Shown: positions 32,456 through 43,715 of the stretch, piece after piece | How the letters are laid out: every line of letters begins with the position of its first letter | How positions within the stretch are numbered: position 1 is the stretch's first letter | Source: Calliphora vicina | Lineage: Eukaryota; Arthropoda; Insecta; Diptera; Calliphoridae | Assembly: GCF_958450345.1 (NCBI RefSeq) | Contig: NC_088780.1 | Location: forward strand, 92,454,226-92,518,225 | Length of the DNA: 64,000 nt | Direction: 5' to 3' | The notes under the pieces: model-generated | Seen by the model: the letters and a program-made list of their open reading frames with translations, nothing else | What the model was told of the DNA's origin: nothing | The model's database searches: none | Position numbers and translations under genes: made by a program

Positions 32456-33054
32456 AAAATCTTATTTTCAATACGAAATATCTTACATTGGATTCGTAAT
32501 GCCAGGAAAACATAGATAAATCTACATAGAGTTTCATCTATTACATTTTTACCCAAGAAAACGAAAACGAAAAAGGGTATAAAAAAAAAAATAAAAGAAT
32601 ATTTTTGAAGAGACTTTCTTTTCAGCTTTCAAACATAAATTAAATTCCCATATTAAAATACAAGTTAAGTACATACATATGTATGAAAACATTACATACA
32701 TATAAGTATGTACTATGTAATGTTTTTATGTATTTACATCTTAAATGTGAAGTATCATTAAGAAAATTGTTTTACGAGCTAAAATAGTGCTAAAAAAAGA
32801 AAGTAGTATAAAAGCACAGTTTTATATACGAATAAGTGGACCGACTTATAATAAACCTATAGCAGCGTAATTTAAATTAAATAGTTTCAGCTTATTACAA
32901 TTCAAAAAGGATATCATTCGCAGTTTATTATCTCGGCTAAATTTCATAGCCAATTCTTTAAAATGTAATACTACTGTTTATATTGTACAACTCTATTTTT
33001 TGTTTTTTTTTTAAACCATAAGATAATATATTTCATATGAAAATTAACCCTCAT

Positions 33055-33240
33055 TATATCCTACAGCCATAGTGGGGAAGTTGCTGATGTTTTATCGACC
33101 AAAAACAGCTACATCCGGCTGTTCACAATGTACAGGTCTCAAGTTTGATGATATTTCGTTCAAATTTGTTAATTTTTTCGGCCCAATGACCAAGACTGTT
33201 GAAACTGGCTGAATCGGTCTACTAATTCACATAGGTTTTT
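33055..33240 (+). repeat. HINE/DINE-like fragment
   Basis: A degraded 5' hairpin ('cctacagccatagtgggg') is followed by 'caatgtacaggtctc', 'gatatttcgttcaaattt', 'cggcccaatgaccaag' and 'gttgaaactggctga'. It ends abruptly near 33240. Confidence 0.7.
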
Positions 33241-33484
33241 ATATACGACGCACGGTGGCACATATCCCAAATTTTTTCTCAAGTACTATAATTTAGTCAA
33301 ATTTGAAATTCAGTGGAATAAAAGTGCTTAGGGTCAAAAGGGGTTAAACAAATTTTACCACCAGGAGAAAGGCCAAAGTGTCTTCTTTAAGTCCATATAT
33401 ATTAGTTGACCTGTTTCGACCTGTTTGTTGAACACTTTATTCGTTTGAATGAAATTACTCCGAAATTGTTTTCTATTTTTATTC

Positions 33485-34710
33485 TACCTGTTCATATGAC
33501 TGCACTATAGTTCAAAGTATCACCTTTCCCGTGCGAAATTAATAACTATTAAAGTATTCTACTGTTTGATACCAAAATTGGACCATAGGTAGAAATACTT
33601 ATATTTTCAACAAATTTAAGAAAAAATTAACCCTTTGTCGACCATTAACCCATCAGGTGTAAAATAAAATAAATTCATTGCTTTTGATTAGAAAAAATGT
33701 ATTTCTTATTAGTTTTCAGTCAAATTAGTTGAATCAGTAATTCATTTTGTAAACACATTTGATTCAAAATATTAATTGAAGTATCAAATAAAACTTCGCA
33801 CAGTGGTATAGAAAAAAATAGAGGGAAATAAATCTGTAATTTCTAAATCCTTAGTCCGATTTGAATGAATTTGACATGCGCAAAGAAGAAGTGTTGTCGT
33901 GTTAAAATTTTGAATTTTGACCGCATGGGCTCACAGGGGTTGCGGCCAGCGGTCCCCGTAGTAGGACACCTCAGGTATCTTCAATTTTTAAAACGATCCT
34001 ATTTCTTCGTCTGGTTTTTCTATCATCTGCTTCGAATGTATTAAAACCTTGTATACTGTGGATGTCATTGATAACCAAAGATACAAGCCATATAGTTCGA
34101 AAATTATCTTCCTTTATTTTTTTTTATAGCACGCAAAAATGCGCAGTATGAAATAAAGTGAAATGAATTCACAGCTTTTAAATATATTTATTTCTTTTTA
34201 TTTCAAGTTTAAAATAAGTTAAAATTTTGTAATCAAAAGAAACTACTTTAGATTATGTTTAAAAATTGTAATTTTTAATTAATTGGATTGCATTGGAGTT
34301 TTAGTAACGGTTGACAACAAAAAATAATGAATAATGACAACTTCGAAATTTGAATTTCGCACGGAAAAAGTGATACTTTGAACTATAGTGGACTGGTGCA
34401 AAGTACAAGTCGCAATTTTGAAAATATTGCGATAAGAGGACGAAGCATAGCACCCATACAAGTGTTCTCCCGAAATTATACTTTATCGGTCGTAAATGGT
34501 TAATTTATATTGTTATCTACACAAATTTTACTCCAAATAAGTTTTATATAAACTGATTTAATGTCACCTAATTTCATGGCGATCTGTCCATAATTAGTCA
34601 TAGCACCCATATAATGCCCTCTTCCGATAATCATTAACGAAAATAAATTAATGTGGAAGGTATTATATGGTCAAGATTGGCCGAACATACTATCTTACTT
34701 GTTTTTATCT
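33485..34710 (+). repeat. HINE/DINE-like fragment split by a Transib-like element
   Basis: 33485-33502 ('acctgttcatatgactg') corresponds to the family's 'gctgtccatgtaaacc' block. After the insertion the copy resumes at 34391 with 'gtgcaaagtacaagtcgc' and runs through 'atactttatcggtcgtaaat' to a 3' hairpin ('atggtcaagattggccgaac') and 'cttacttgttttt' at about 34705. Confidence 0.75.
33503..34390. mobile_element. Transib-like non-autonomous element, 888 bp
   Basis: Inverted ends of about 37 bp (two mismatches) begin CACTATAGTTCAAAGTATCA and contain CCGTGCGAAATT. The flanks carry a perfect 5-bp duplication GACTG (33498-33502 and 34391-34395). A CAC start with a 5-bp duplication is the hallmark of the Transib superfamily, whose ends begin CACWATG; the base after CACTAT differs slightly here. 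The 888-bp interior has no transposase. Insertion into a HINE-like copy gives an independent check of the boundaries. CACTA-type elements are less likely because of the 5-bp duplication. Confidence 0.65.
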
Positions 34711-34997
34711 GCTGATAACTTTTTTAATAAGTATAGCTGATTAAAAAAAAAAAATTGGCATTTTCATACTAAATGCTATACAAAAATTTAAAGTTAAATT
34801 TTAACCTTAAATTGCTTAACAACTGCTGAACCGATTTTAATGAAATTAAAACTAGAGAAAAATTCAAGTCCATCAAAAAAAATCCAAAATATCTCTATGG
34901 GTTCAAAAGTTACAGAGTTTTGGCCGATGAAAAACGATAATGAGCCACTGTTCGAAGTATATTATACGTTTTATGGCGATCGATCCATAATCTATAT

Positions 34998-36643
34998 GGG
35001 GCATTTCACGTCAAGTGAACCAACTTTTGAAATCGATGTCTTCCGATCGCGAAATTTGCACCAATGTTAGCTCTATTGGATAGTAATTCGGACACCATTT
35101 TTCAACAAGATCGGTCAAGAACTCTCTGAGTTATAGGAGGTCAAAATTTGACATTTTGGCCAAACAGGTGTTTTTTTTTATCCATATAACTTATTACCTA
35201 TTGTTCTTAGCAAAATCTGTCCCAAATAGTTTATATAGCTATTTATGCAATCTTTCGAAAAAAAAAATTAAAAAAATTTAATAAAATATTTTTGATTTTT
35301 TTTTTTTAAATCAAAAATATTTTTGACTTTTTTTTTCAAAATGGGCCCTTTTTATTTTTTTTTAGAAAGCTTAAGTCTTTTCCTAAGCGACCTATATGGA
35401 ATGCGAGTGGGATATCTATCAAAAAAAATATTTTGTAACTCAAGATTTAAAATTTTTGAATTTTTTTGCAAAATCAAAAACTTTGTTGACTTTTTTTAAA
35501 AAAATGGACCCATAGGGCCATAAAATATTTCCACTTGATTCCAAAAATTTGTTTCTGGGGCACCTGATATTTTAACAATGAAAATCACGTGCGCTGAAAA
35601 CTACCTCTAGGATTGACTAAAAAAGCCGCAAGATACAAAACTCAGACAAATTTTGGGGGTGGAAAATTAATAGCGGTCGGCCTCATATTGCACCCCTCCA
35701 GTGGCTATTATCGGTCAGTTGTTGTGGTTTTTATTTTAAAGGTTTTAGAAACACTTACACACAAATATGAAAAAAATCAATTTAAAAACATTTGTCTTGA
35801 GTTACAAAACATTTATTTTGATAGATATCCCACTCGCATCCCACTAAGCGACAAAAAAGGTTTTAAAGGAAAAGACCTAAGCTTTCTTTTGAGAAAAAAA
35901 AATTAATAAAAAAAGAGTCCATTTTGGAAAAAAAAAAGTCAAAAAGGTTTTTGATTTTTCAAAAAAAATTAAAAAATTGTATGTCTTGAGTTACAAAACA
36001 TTTTTTTATAGATATCCCACTCGCATCCCACTAAGCGACAAAAAGGGTGTTAAAGGAAAACACATAAGCTTTCTTCTGAGCAAAAAAAAAATTAAAAAAT
36101 GGGTCCATTTTTTTAAAAAAAGTCAACAAAGTTTTTGATTTTGCAAAAAAATTCAAAAATTTTAAATCTTGAGTTACAAAATATTTTTTTTGATAGATAT
36201 CCCACTCGCATCCCACTAAGCGACCATATAGGTCGCTTAGGAAAAGACCTAAGCTTTCTTAAAAAAAATAAAAAGGGCCCATTTTGAAAAAAAAAGTCAA
36301 AAATATTTTTGATTTAAAAAAAAAAAATCAAAAATATTTTATTAAATTTTTTTAATTTTTTTTTTCGAAAGATTGCATAAATAGCTATCTAAACTATTTG
36401 GGACACATTTTGCTAAGAACAATAGGTAATAAGTTATATGGATAAAAAAAAACACCTGTTTGGCCAAAATGTCAAATTTTGACCTCCTATAACTCAGAGA
36501 GTTCTTGACCGATCTTGTTGAAAAATGGTTATGGTTGAAAAATTACTATCCAATAGAACTAACATTGGTGCAAATTTCATCGCGATCGGAAGACATCGAT
36601 TTCAAAAGTTGGTTCACTTGACGTGAAATGTCCCATATATATA
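34998..36643. repeat. 1.6-kb palindrome (fold-back unit) near the Helitron 5' end
   Basis: The left arm (34998 to about 35520) begins GGGGCATTTCACGTCAAGTG. The right arm (about 36100-36636) is its near-perfect inverse ending CACTTGACGTGAAATGTCCC. Shared inner blocks include 'gttataggaggtcaaaattt', 'ggccaaacaggtg' and 'gcgagtgggatatctatc'. The spacer carries extra direct copies of the 'gatagatatcccactcgc' block (near 35825, 36010, 36195). ATAT lies outside both ends, so a fold-back element inserted in TCTATAT...ATATATAAAAGAG is likely. The 97-codon frame at 35613-35906 lies in the spacer and has no recognised domain. Confidence 0.85.
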
Positions 36644-37629
36644 AAAGAGTAACGTTACTGACTGACTGAATGACTGACTGATTCATCATCCCAAACTCCC
36701 CAAAACGATCCACTAAGAAGGGATTTTTGGAAATTCGAACGTTTAGGGGGTAAAAAAGGGTAAATCCGGTAATCTTATATCTTCAAAACTAATAAAGATA
36801 CAAAAAACTTGAAATTGCATGTTACTCCATTTAAAAAATAAGCTGACAGGTGTTTCGTACCTTTTCGAAATTCGAACCTTTTAGGGGAGAAAAGGGGTAA
36901 AAACTGTATTTTGATACATTTTTGGCAACCTATGTATCTTTTAAACCAATAAACATAGAAACAAAATTTAAATCGTATTCTTTACTTATCAAAAAATAAA
37001 AATACTAGTTTGGTACTTTTTGGAAATTTGAAACCTTAAGGGATAAAAATTGTGTTTATTTTTGGTACTTTTTCATAAAATATGTTTTTCTATAATTTGA
37101 CATAGACATTCGAATATTTTACTATGAGCTCCCACCATGATACAGAAAATTATTTTAATAATATTTTACCACCGCATTGCTGATAAAAAAAGTACCAAAA
37201 AGGGGATAAAATCGGGAAAATACATTTTATTGCAAATTATTAAGCCGATTTTGATAATTTTTTTTAACATTGGTTCCTGGATTCATACAAAAATTAACTA
37301 ACAGGTTGTTATTTGGAACTCGAGTGCCATGGTGTATTTTAGGCCAAATCCGGGTAAACAGTTTGGTACTTTTTTAAAACATATTTATTATTGGGCTCAT
37401 TAACACAGATTTTAATCGATTGAGACATGTCTGTAGCATAAACAACTTTTGCAAAATGAAATATTTTTAAATTTCAAAATTTGAGGGGTGTTCAAGGAGG
37501 AAAAGGGAAATTGGTACTTTTCTCCTAATGGTTCCTTTTTAATATTTTAAATTATTTCACTTAGACATTAAAGTTAGCTGATATGTATCTGAGTGAAGTT
37601 AGTGTTGAAATAATGGATTATATTTAGGT

Positions 37630-38590
37630 ACCATGAGAACTGTGAGAACTGAACTATAGGTACTTTTTCATTCTTCTAATGGTACTTTTTGAATTTTGTA
37701 TTACAATGGACTTAGAAACATGAAATTAAGCATATATGGTCCTAAGTGAGTGAGAATTCTAGGGAAGACTTTTTGGTACTTTTTCTTTATTTGAATGGTA
37801 CTTTTTGTAATTTCTTCACCAATGAACCTAGAAACATGAAATAAAGCTTACATGGGCTCGATTCGGTAGGAATCCACAAGTGGCTGCTTTTTGGTACTTT
37901 TTCTATATTCTAATGGTACTTTTGAATTTTCTATAATAATGGATATGAAATTAAGTGTATATGGTCGTAAGTGAGTGAAAATTCAAGCGGATACTTCGTG
38001 GTACTTTTTTTTATTATAACGGTACTTTTTGAATTTTCTATAATAATGGACTTAGAAACATGAAATTAAGCGTACATGGTCCTAAGTGAGTGAGAATTCT
38101 AGAGGGAGACTTTTTGGTACTTTTTATTTATTCTAATGGTACTTTTTGTAATTTCTTCACAAATGAACCTAGAAACATTAAATAAAGCTTATATGGACCC
38201 AAGTAAGTGGGAAACTACAAGTATATATGGTCCTAAGTGAGTGAAAATTCAAGGGGATACTTCATGATACTTTTTCAATAATCTAATGGTACTTTTTTGA
38301 AATTTCTATAACAATGGACTTAGAAACATGAAATTAAACATATATCTTCCTAAGTGAGTTAGGATTCTAATGATACTTTTTTGAAATTTTTATTTCAATG
38401 GACTTAGAATCATGAAATTAAGCATATATGGTCCTAAGTGAGTTAGGATTCTAGGGTAGACTTTTTGGTAGTATTTCTTTATCCGAATGGTACTTTTAGT
38501 AATTTCTTCAACAATGAATTTAGAAACATGAAATAAAGATTATGTGCACTGGAGTGAGCGGGAGACTTAATAGTACTATTTCTTTCTTCT
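37630..38590 (+). repeat. minisatellite of about 110-120-bp units inside the Helitron
   Basis: Some seven to eight diverged units follow the pattern 'tggtactttttc', 'tctaatggtactttttg', 'aatggacttagaaacatgaa', 'attaagcatatatggtcc' and 'taagtgagtgagaattcta'. Unit starts are visible near 37660, 37771, 37891, 37999, 38114 and beyond. Alternate units carry 'cacaaatgaacctagaaac', hinting at a two-unit higher-order repeat. Tandem arrays near the 3' end are common in non-autonomous Helitrons. Confidence 0.85.
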
Positions 38591-38623
38591 AATTGGGGTG
38601 GCGAAGCGCACCGGGTCAGCTAG

Positions 38624-40353
38624 TTAGATATAACTCCAATATGGGGCCCACTTCCGAACATTCATCCGAAACCTGAGAATATGACGAAATAAGGGTTCCT
38701 ATTCGTGAAAAATGTCTAGGGATTTTCCGAGAATATTTTGTTAGAAATCCATGTAGTATAGTTTTTTAATTTTAATATATTACTCAAAAAATAAAAACAT
38801 TTTTATAAGAAAGAATATAATTACTTTGATTAGGGTCCTTTGAAGAAGGATATGTCTAAGTTCGCGTTCATAAGTTTTTGTATTTTGTTTTCTGAAAAAT
38901 ATGCTTAAACTGTTGGAAAAAAATATGCGAAAAATTGGATATGGAATTTAAGCTTTTTAAGTTAATATATAAAATATATTGATGTATTAATATATTGACA
39001 ATAAAATATTTTTCTGATTTAGGTAATATATGGGGGTAGGGTAAATTATGGACCGGTCCTCACAGAATTTGGTGTAAATATTTAGGTTTGTGTTATGGTA
39101 TATTACTAAAATAATAATGTATAAAATTCATGGATATGCATTTTAAAATATCATAGCTTAAAAGATGTAGTTTTGATTTCGGAAAAGGATAATTTTGGTG
39201 ATATACTCAGAAAATTTATATAAGACTAAGCAAAATCTTTAGAAAATTTAAAATTTTTTTGTTTGAAATATTCTTTGTTCAAATACAATTTTTTTGTTCA
39301 ATATCCTGAATTTGGAAGAAAATGATTTTTGGGACAATATATTCAAACTAAGATACAAAACTTGGATAAGCGGTTAAAATGTTACATACAATTTAATTAA
39401 ATTCTGTTACCATTGACATGATAAACAAAATTCACTTCAAAGCTGGTACAGTACCCAAAACACAACAAGCTAATTTAGATAAGGTAACAAGAACACCAGC
39501 AAAAGTTTTGCTTGCAAAGATGAGATGTGAAGTAAACAAAATTCATATTATGAAATTTATTAGTATATTATTAATTCTGCCATGCTTATGGAGAAAACTA
39601 GTAAGAGAAAATAACCATCATGTTGCTCAGAGGAAGAAGGTGTTTACCAGGGTACCCATATTTTGTTATCTCCAAAAAAAAGCCAAAATTCAGTTTTTGT
39701 TATCCCCAAAAGTCCCCATGAATGATTACATTGCCCGAAAATTTTTGTACAATTCTTCAATTAAAAGCAGAACTATGGAACGCGTTTTCAAATATTATTA
39801 AAAATTACAGGAATCACGATAGGTTGAGAGAACGAGAAATACACGCACCAAAAATTTCAACTTTAGACAACATGTTCTCGAATCGCATAGCTGCTTTCAA
39901 AAAACTACGACCTTGTATGTCCCAATATGTTCTTCAATGTTGCGCAAAGGGATTTCATAGCCCCGGACTTGGTGCCTTCAATAGATCCAAAAATCAAAAA
40001 AAAAAATCCCAATTTTGGTATTTTTTTTAGGAATTGTGGGATTGTCATTAACAATTCGCAAATATCCTTTTCATTTATGGATTTGGATCAAAAGTTTCTA
40101 TATAAGTGTAAAATTTCATTAAAAACGAATCATAAACAAAACTTTTATTGCATTTTAAAAATTTAAATTTTCAAAAAAAGTCAGCTCCCAATTTTTATTC
40201 CCATATTTTTGAAAAAAGTCTTCTATAATTGTTTTAATTCTTAAAAATGTTGTACATTTCGGAAAAGAAGACATAATTTCCTTAACGTTGATATATAATA
40301 TGTATATCCTTTCCTTTCCGTTTTCGTTACTAGCTAAGAAATTCCGTTTTTGT
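38624..40353. other. region without an identified gene
   Basis: 38624-39070 continues degraded HINE-like words ('ggggcccacttccgaac', 'gggtaggg'). 39418-40040 has longer plus-strand frames, one containing LKAELWNAFSNIIKNYRNHD and NRIAAFKKLRPCMSQYVLQC, that look somewhat protein-like, but I cannot place them and they overlap in two frames. I treat them as unproven. Confidence 0.35.
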
Positions 40354-40357
40354 TTAA

Positions 40358-41793
40358 CCCTTATGTGAATGGCAAAAAAAACACCTTTAACAGCATTGCA
40401 AGGTACCCGGGTACCTATATGGAAATAGTACAGGAAACTAGATATTTTTGTCGAAAATATGTGCATAATCACTGAAAATAACTCTGAGACTTACAAAAGA
40501 TCTTAATTTTCAGTAAATTTTCAATATTTTGTAAATAGTAAACGACTACAACACAAAAATAGACAGAACAGTAAAGAAAATAAAAACATTTGAGCCATTC
40601 CGTGAAGAAGGATTAAATGCTTTTATAGGAATTTTTATTCATACTGGCATCCACAATTTGATTTGTGGACGCCAGAGACCACACAGCAATGAAACAGATA
40701 AAGCTACTGCTTTTCGAGATATTTGGACAATGCTGAATGAGAATTTACGTCACATTTTCTGAGTGTATTTCAATAGATGAGCAGTTGTATGGATATCGCG
40801 GACGTACCCGTTTTACGCAGAATATGACGTATAAGCCAGACAAATATGCCATAAACATATTTTGGGATTGCGATACACTGGTAAACCATTTGAAGACTGT
40901 TTTATCCATTCAAAAGCTCCGGGAGAAATGTAACTACTGACACCATGGAAAGCCTAATGTAAAGGCTAAACCTGAAATTATAACAAATTACACCAAAACC
41001 AAAGGAGGATTTGATAATATCGATGGTCACAATAATTATTTTATAATGCTATATATGTAGCAGCATTAGCATCTTATATTCTATATATGGCAAACCATAC
41101 ACAATTGCGTTCCACAGACTGTTGCAGACAATTTTTGAAAGAGCTAAGCTTTGAACTGAGCAAGAAAAACATTCATCAACGCATTAAGAACCCAAAAGTT
41201 ATCTCCCAATTATGAGTCAAATCTGCAATACAGAGTGTGCTTGGGAAAGGTTTTGAAGTTTCCGGTTTGCAAAAAATAATAAAAGCGGTCGTAGTTCCCT
41301 AGTAGGGAGTTGTCACGTAAGCTCGCAACTACGTATGAAGCAAATAAAAACACGTAAAGCTTGCACCAGATGTTCCAAACCGATGTGTAATGAGCATTCA
41401 GCAAACTGTCCAATATGCATATAAAAAAAAATATTTTTTTGTTTATTTAGCTTTCAGCAAATAAAAGTTTTAATCTAAAATATTCACAACGACTTTCTTT
41501 AATTTTATTTTAGTAACCTTTCACTAAAAATATATACTTCCAATAATCGTTTTTTGATATTTAATGTATGAAGGTACCCGGGTACCTTGCCATACCGTTA
41601 AGGGTGTATGATGAAAATTGTTCCACCACGCCTCTTCAAAATAATTTTTAAGTCAAAAAATGCTGTTAGTTTAAAATTTATTAAAAGTTAGGAGTTCTCA
41701 AGAAGTTTCAAATATGTGGACCAACTGTTTCTATAAAAAAAATTAAGCTGAAAACGGCAAAGGTACCCGGGTACCTTGCTATTCACATAAGGG
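40358..41793 (+). mobile_element. piggyBac-like element, 1436 bp, TTAA-flanked
   Basis: The ends CCCTTATGTGAATGGCAA and (inverted) CCCTTATGTGAATAGCAA differ at one base. TTAA stands outside both ends (40354-40357 and 41794-41797), the piggyBac target. Three identical copies of the 14-bp palindrome GGTACCCGGGTACC lie subterminally: one on the left (40402-40415) and two on the right (41573-41586, 41762-41775). The interior has an N-terminally truncated transposase. At 1.4 kb it is an internally deleted derivative of a full element. Confidence 0.9.
40590..41424 (+). pseudogene. piggyBac-type transposase relic
   Basis: Blocks in order: EPFREEGLNAFIGIFIHTGI (start of the conserved core), then ORF 40737-40940 with SIDEQLYGYRGRTRFTQNM and PDKYAINIFWDCD (the block holding the first catalytic Asp), TKTKGGFDNIDG (near the third catalytic Asp), LASYILYMANHTQ and FLKELSFEL, and finally CTRCSKPMCNEHSANCPICI and a stop, the C-terminal cysteine-rich finger. 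The N-terminus and the stretch with the second Asp are deleted. At least three frameshifts or stops occur. The encoded enzyme would excise and insert DNA at TTAA, but this copy cannot make it. Confidence 0.85.
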
Positions 41794-41797
41794 TTAA

Positions 41798-42525
41798 GTT
41801 TGAATACACATAACTTTTGACTCAGTAAAGGTTTTTAAACAGTTTTTTTCTTACAATTATTAATAAATTTGTTGTTTATTTAAAAAAGGTACTTTAAGAA
41901 AATCGATAAAGAATTGGATCTTTTATTAGCAAAAAAGCAGACCAAGAAAGGTGAAAAACATAAAATTTTACTTTAGATCTCGTCTAGCAGATACCAAATA
42001 TATAAAAATCTTTTAAATCGGATCGCAAACAAAAATTTGGCATAATTTTTAATTTTTGATATACCCGAGGTGTCCCACTTTTGGGCATTGTGGTTCCGCG
42101 CCCACTAGATGTTATAAGCACAAATTCAAAACTTAAACTTACCAACAGCTTCTCTATAGCCATGGGAATTTTTATTAAATTTTTGTTATTCATTTAGAAG
42201 TTATAGATTTATTTCCTCAGATCCCTCACTGTGCGGCAACACTCAGTATTAATATTTGTCAAAAACTTATATATCGTAATAAAATTTCATCGTCTAAACA
42301 AAAATTGTATTAGATTTTCAAATAATACAAATGCTTTTTATAGTTTACAGTCGGTATTCTTAAATTTTTTTAAAAATTTAAAAAAAATTAAATATTTTGA
42401 ACAAACCGAATCGATATCATAACATTTTTAATTTCAAAAGTATTAATACACAGTCTGTATTGTTGTCTATAAATACCTTTAGTGCTATTTTTTAAATAAT
42501 AAAAAATAGTTTGTTAAAATCTATT
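41798..42525. other. gene-free AT-rich stretch
   Basis: No gene or recognised repeat. The short frames here are AT-driven. Confidence 0.5.
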
Positions 42526-42527
42526 TA

Positions 42528-42815
42528 TTATACCCTTCACCTTCGTGAGAAGGGTATATATAAGTTTGTCATTCGGTTTGTAATTTCCACAATATAATTT
42601 CCGACCCTACAAAGTATATATATTCTGGATCCTTATAGTCTGTCTGTTGAAATCAATTTTGTGAAGACCCCAGATATCTTCGGGATCCAAATCTTCAATA
42701 ATTCCGTCAGACATGCTTTCGAGAAGTTTCATATTTAAAATCAGCAAAATGCGTCCATAAATAACGGAGACATGAGCAAAAAACCGAGAAAACATCTGAA
42801 AATTTCATCAAAAAA
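42528..42815 (+). repeat. HINE/DINE-like repeat of a second subfamily (5' part)
   Basis: It starts with a hairpin TATACCCTTCACCTTCG...GAGAAGGGTATATATA, followed by 'aagtttgtcattcggtttgt', 'ccgaccctacaaagtata' and 'gtctgtctgttgaaatca'. This 5' arrangement is widespread in flies. The copy is truncated on the 3' side. Confidence 0.65.
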
Positions 42816-42909
42816 AATACAATATATTGCATGCTTTGACAAAAAAGCAACAAAACGTATGTTTGGATGTGTGTTGGTTTCATTGCTTTGCATATTTTGT
42901 TTTTGTTTT

Positions 42910-43060
42910 TATACCCTACACCACCATAGTGGGAGGGTATATTGAGTTAGTGCTGATGTTTGTAACATGCCTAAATATTGTCCCAATACTCACCTTAAAC
43001 AATACCAATCTGCTCAGGATCATTTTAAAATTTGTTCGATTTTGTTGCGCTGTGTAATTT
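42910..43060 (+). repeat. HINE/DINE-like 5' fragment
   Basis: Starts ATACCCTACACCACCATAGTGGGAGGGTAT and retains 'gctgatgtttgtaac'. It ends near 43060. The following 250 bp (43060-43312) carry overlapping frames of about 60-84 codons on both strands (one with NRLPMREARLLQIQSALLMD), which I do not recognise. Confidence 0.65.
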
Positions 43061-43514
43061 ATGCCGAATTCGATAGAAACCACAATGTTGACTGACAAAG
43101 CGAAATTGTGCTTATACCGCGTATTCCACTGTAACCAACTGATATGCCATTTGAAGTCATTCGTCTATCATTTTCCATGTCCATCAACAAGGCGGATTGA
43201 ATCTGGAGGAGCCGTGCTTCTCTCATGGGCAGCCTGTTCAAAAGTTGGCATTCAAAACACTTCGTTTATTCATGATCCAGATGGAAAAACGAAAAATTTT
43301 GTGTATCCAAATTAGAGACGCCAAACGGGGAATCCCGTTCCCGATTTTTTTAATTTTAAATCCCGGGATTTTCGGGATTTTCCAAATCCCGTTTTTCATA
43401 AATAAATAGGAGAAATTATAATTTTTGTGTGCATTTTTCATGGAATTTGACATTCTAGATGCCGGATTGATAAAAGGCTAAAAGCGAAACCAAATTATAA
43501 TGTAGATTTGCAAC

Positions 43515-43715
43515 TTGCAAAAGATCATTTTATTTCTGAAGGAACAAGAGGAAAATACTTGCAGATTGGTTATAAGTATTTACAAACGGGTTTGCCAATG
43601 TGAAAAGTGTTTTTCGGCCGCAGCATATGTCGGAAACAAAATTCGTTCCAGAATAGCAGATGAAACCATAGATAGCAATAGTATTCTTAAGAAGCTATTT
43701 AAAATAAACACTATT
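43515..43715 (+). pseudogene. hAT transposase C-terminal (dimerisation) relic
   Basis: The frame reads ...CEKCFSAAAYVGNKIRSRIA and then DETIDSNSILKKLF. This is the hAT C-terminal dimerisation signature (S-E-R-x-F-S-x-A-G-x-x-x-x-x-x-R-x-R-L-x-x-x-x-x-x-x-x-x-F-L). The catalytic domain is missing, so it marks element K as a deletion derivative of an autonomous hAT. The HINE insertion at 43716 ends the frame. Confidence 0.75.

Larger units (their letters stand above)
34991..38623 (+). mobile_element. non-autonomous Helitron, 3633 bp
   Basis: It begins TCTATAT directly after an A (34990) and ends with a hairpin-forming GGTGGCGAAGCGCACC, then GGGTCAGCTAG at 38623 directly before a T. This is the Helitron signature: 5' TC, 3' hairpin then CTRR, insertion between A and T with no duplication. 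Joining 34990 to 38624 recreates 'gatccataattagatataactccaatatggggcc', which matches the HINE-family block 'ggtccataattagtcatagctcccatat'. The segment after 36640 ('ataaaagagtaacgttactg' then repeated GACTGACT) is typical of insect Helitron 5' regions. No Rep/helicase is present. A palindrome and a minisatellite lie inside. Confidence 0.85.

Noticed and set aside
37630..38590. Regular repeats as a CRISPR-like array
   Set aside because: Units are contiguous 110-120-bp tandem repeats without short conserved repeats and unique spacers, and lie in a Helitron in eukaryotic DNA.
39418..40166. Three overlapping plus-strand frames
   Set aside because: No recognisable domain and no homologous copy in the window; frames overlap each other, so coding is unproven.
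43059..43315. Two overlapping frames on opposite strands between a HINE fragment and hAT K
   Set aside because: Composition is less AT-biased than the surroundings, but neither strand gives a recognisable family and the two cannot be told apart; not called as a gene.
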